Source of the DNA: Nostoc sp. NMS7
GTDB lineage: Bacteria; Cyanobacteriota; Cyanobacteriia; Cyanobacteriales; Nostocaceae
Direction: 5' to 3'
Length of the DNA stretch: 48,026 nucleotides
Assembly: GCF_017115085.1 (NCBI RefSeq)
Contig: NZ_JABXKJ010000174.1
Span: 1 to 48,026 of the forward strand
Below are positions 47,112 through 48,026 of the stretch, in pieces; the first letter of the stretch is position 1; the number at the start of each line of letters is the position of its first letter. The notes below the pieces were generated by a model. The model had not been told where the DNA came from, made no database searches, and saw only the letters and a program-made list of their open reading frames with translations. A program made the translations under genes and the position numbers.

Positions 47112-47360
47112 ATGAAAATAAATCTTAACCAAAAAGTTAAAGCCAAAATAACAGATACGGGCAAAGTCTACCTGCTGCGCCGCTATAAAAGAATATTTGG
47201 AAATCACAACGCTCCAAAATTCAAGCTGCCAGAGGAAGACAAAGACGGATATTCTGTATGGCAACTATGGGATCTAATGGGGCATTTTGGCGAGGCACTT
47301 CGGTTTCCAACTCTCAATGTAGTAATAGATCCAGATATTGAATTGATAGAGGAAGAATAG
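47112..47360 (+). CDS. small unknown protein
   Basis: An 82-aa product from ATG 47112 (MKINLNQKVKAKITDTGKVY). Beta-rich start then a helical part (WQLWDLMGHFGEALRF). The start lies in a HIP1-like site. A small phage-type protein of unknown role. Confidence 0.7.
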   Translation: MKINLNQKVKAKITDTGKVYLLRRYKRIFGNHNAPKFKLPEEDKDGYSVWQLWDLMGHFGEALRFPTLNVVIDPDIELIEEE

Positions 47361-47446
47361 GCGATCGCTAATGACCAGATTACCGCCCAATCTCAATGAA
47401 CACTGGCAACATTTCAAAGGTAACAAATATAAATTTTAATCAGAAG

Positions 47447-47854
47447 ATGAATACAAAAGAACCAATTAAAACATTCACTTTAGGACGCTACCGGGCTGAA
47501 GTTTTTCCCCCTACATCTGATTTGGGATACGCAATATATATCAGCAAAGATGGCTCTACATTCAGCGGATTTTGGAAAGATGCTGAAGCAGACGTGATCG
47601 CTGCCGCTCAACAGACACTAAGTGACTACTACGAAATGGAAGACTTTTCAGGCATGAAACAAACCGACAGGGAAACGTATGATAAGGTTGTAGAATTTTA
47701 CAGGACTCATGAATTAAGACAATTGCTGAATCTTGAGTTTCCGGAGCCAGGGTGCTTTGTTACTCAATGTGGAAAATCAATTACCAACATAGATGCTGTA
47801 GGTAACTGTTTTGTTAAAGATGAATTCTTAGAGAATTATCAACGACCTGCTTAG
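47447..47854 (+). CDS. small unknown protein
   Basis: A 135-aa product from ATG 47447 (MNTKEPIKTFTLGRYRAEVF). An ATG at 47396 is possible. Alpha/beta fold with acidic patches (QTLSDYYEMEDFSGM). Followed by a strong hairpin. Not recognised. Confidence 0.7.
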   Translation: MNTKEPIKTFTLGRYRAEVFPPTSDLGYAIYISKDGSTFSGFWKDAEADVIAAAQQTLSDYYEMEDFSGMKQTDRETYDKVVEFYRTHELRQLLNLEFPEPGCFVTQCGKSITNIDAVGNCFVKDEFLENYQRPA

Positions 47855-47920
47855 TAAGTGTCGGGGGCTTTGCTGGAATTTCAATAAAGTATTGCATAAT
47901 TTTTAATAAAAAATTGTGTT

Positions 47921-47958
47921 TTAACAAGTTGCTTTTTACTAAAAGAGCAACTTGTTAA
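47921..47958. terminator. bidirectional hairpin terminator
   Basis: TTAACAAGTTGCT (47921-47933) and its perfect complement (47946-47958) with a 12-base loop sit between convergent genes. On the minus strand it is followed by a T-rich run. Confidence 0.8.
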
Positions 47959-47961
47959 GAT

Positions 47962-48026
47962 TTAGACCGTACCTTCGTATCCCCACTTGTCGCCATTGGA
48001 TAATATTGCGGGACTTCCTTCTTTTA
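47962..48026 (-). CDS. partial unknown protein, 3' end only
   Basis: The last about 20 codons of a gene from beyond the right edge: KEGSPAILSNGDKWGYEGTV then TAA at 47962-47964, directly before the hairpin. Seems real by its position and composition; no family can be called from this piece. Confidence 0.5.
   Translation of the reverse strand, partial: KEGSPAILSNGDKWGYEGTV

Noticed and set aside
10..48000. Insertion sequences and transposases
   Set aside because: No transposase motif or paired terminal inverted repeats with target duplication were recognised, apart from the 76-nt insert in terL, which encodes nothing.

Overview
The window looks like a large mobile element (megaplasmid, phage-plasmid or decayed prophage) of a filamentous, probably heterocyst-forming cyanobacterium. 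The evidence is the very dense HIP1 octamer GCGATCGC in genes and spacers, heptameric short tandem repeats of the Nostoc/Calothrix type, cyanobacterial families such as a DUF4346-thymidylate synthase fusion, and mostly short, tightly packed genes typical of phages and phage-like plasmids. There is no rRNA gene, no CRISPR array and no housekeeping block.

Layout. 1-3.7 kb (minus): regulatory and unknown genes, including a 568-aa coiled-coil protein and a 55-aa ribbon-helix-helix (RHH) protein followed by a strong terminator. 3.7-4.3 kb: AT-rich spacer with a possible small RNA. 4.3-6.2 kb: RHH and XRE regulators, a truncated HAD gene and a divergent promoter/operator region. 6.2-11.7 kb (plus): a recombination-directionality-factor-like protein, a frameshifted phage-type gene, an ASCH-like protein, a DUF5131 protein and a ThyA-like fusion, the last three with overlapping ends. 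11.7-15.8 kb (minus): an array of small genes whose spacers carry HIP1 plus, often, a shared AT-rich leader. 15.9-18.9 kb (plus): a GIY-YIG endonuclease, then a terminase large subunit gene (terL) broken in its Walker A motif by a 76-nt insertion, then a P-loop-like protein. 18.9-24.7 kb: regulators, duplicated promoter modules, small phage-type genes and a TerS-like HTH protein. 24.7-28.1 kb: an 1136-aa SF2/SNF2-type helicase. 28.2-36.3 kb (minus): a short operon with an apparent lone Cas11d-like protein and a winged-helix protein, a DUF2786 protein, a J-domain protein, two paralogues and a repeat-rich coiled-coil region. 36.3-42.5 kb (minus): an origin-like intergenic region and a long operon of membrane proteins with a membrane-anchored FtsK/VirD4-like ATPase. 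42.6-48 kb: small regulators, a second GIY-YIG-superfamily protein, a small P-loop protein and a tRNA-like sequence.

How it may work together. The genes fall into DNA metabolism and mobility (terminase, helicase, nucleases, directionality factor, thymidylate synthase), regulation (many XRE, RHH and winged-helix proteins with inverted-repeat operators) and a membrane/ATPase module that could move DNA. Capsid, portal and tail genes are not recognised, so packaging-type genes sit without a visible virion module. Several genes are frameshifted, truncated or interrupted. These are either decay, sequencing errors or, in a few cases with suggestive sites, recoding. The two most interesting loci are the Cas11d-like operon (28.9-29.9 kb), a candidate anti-CRISPR locus, and the interrupted terL (16.7-18.3 kb).
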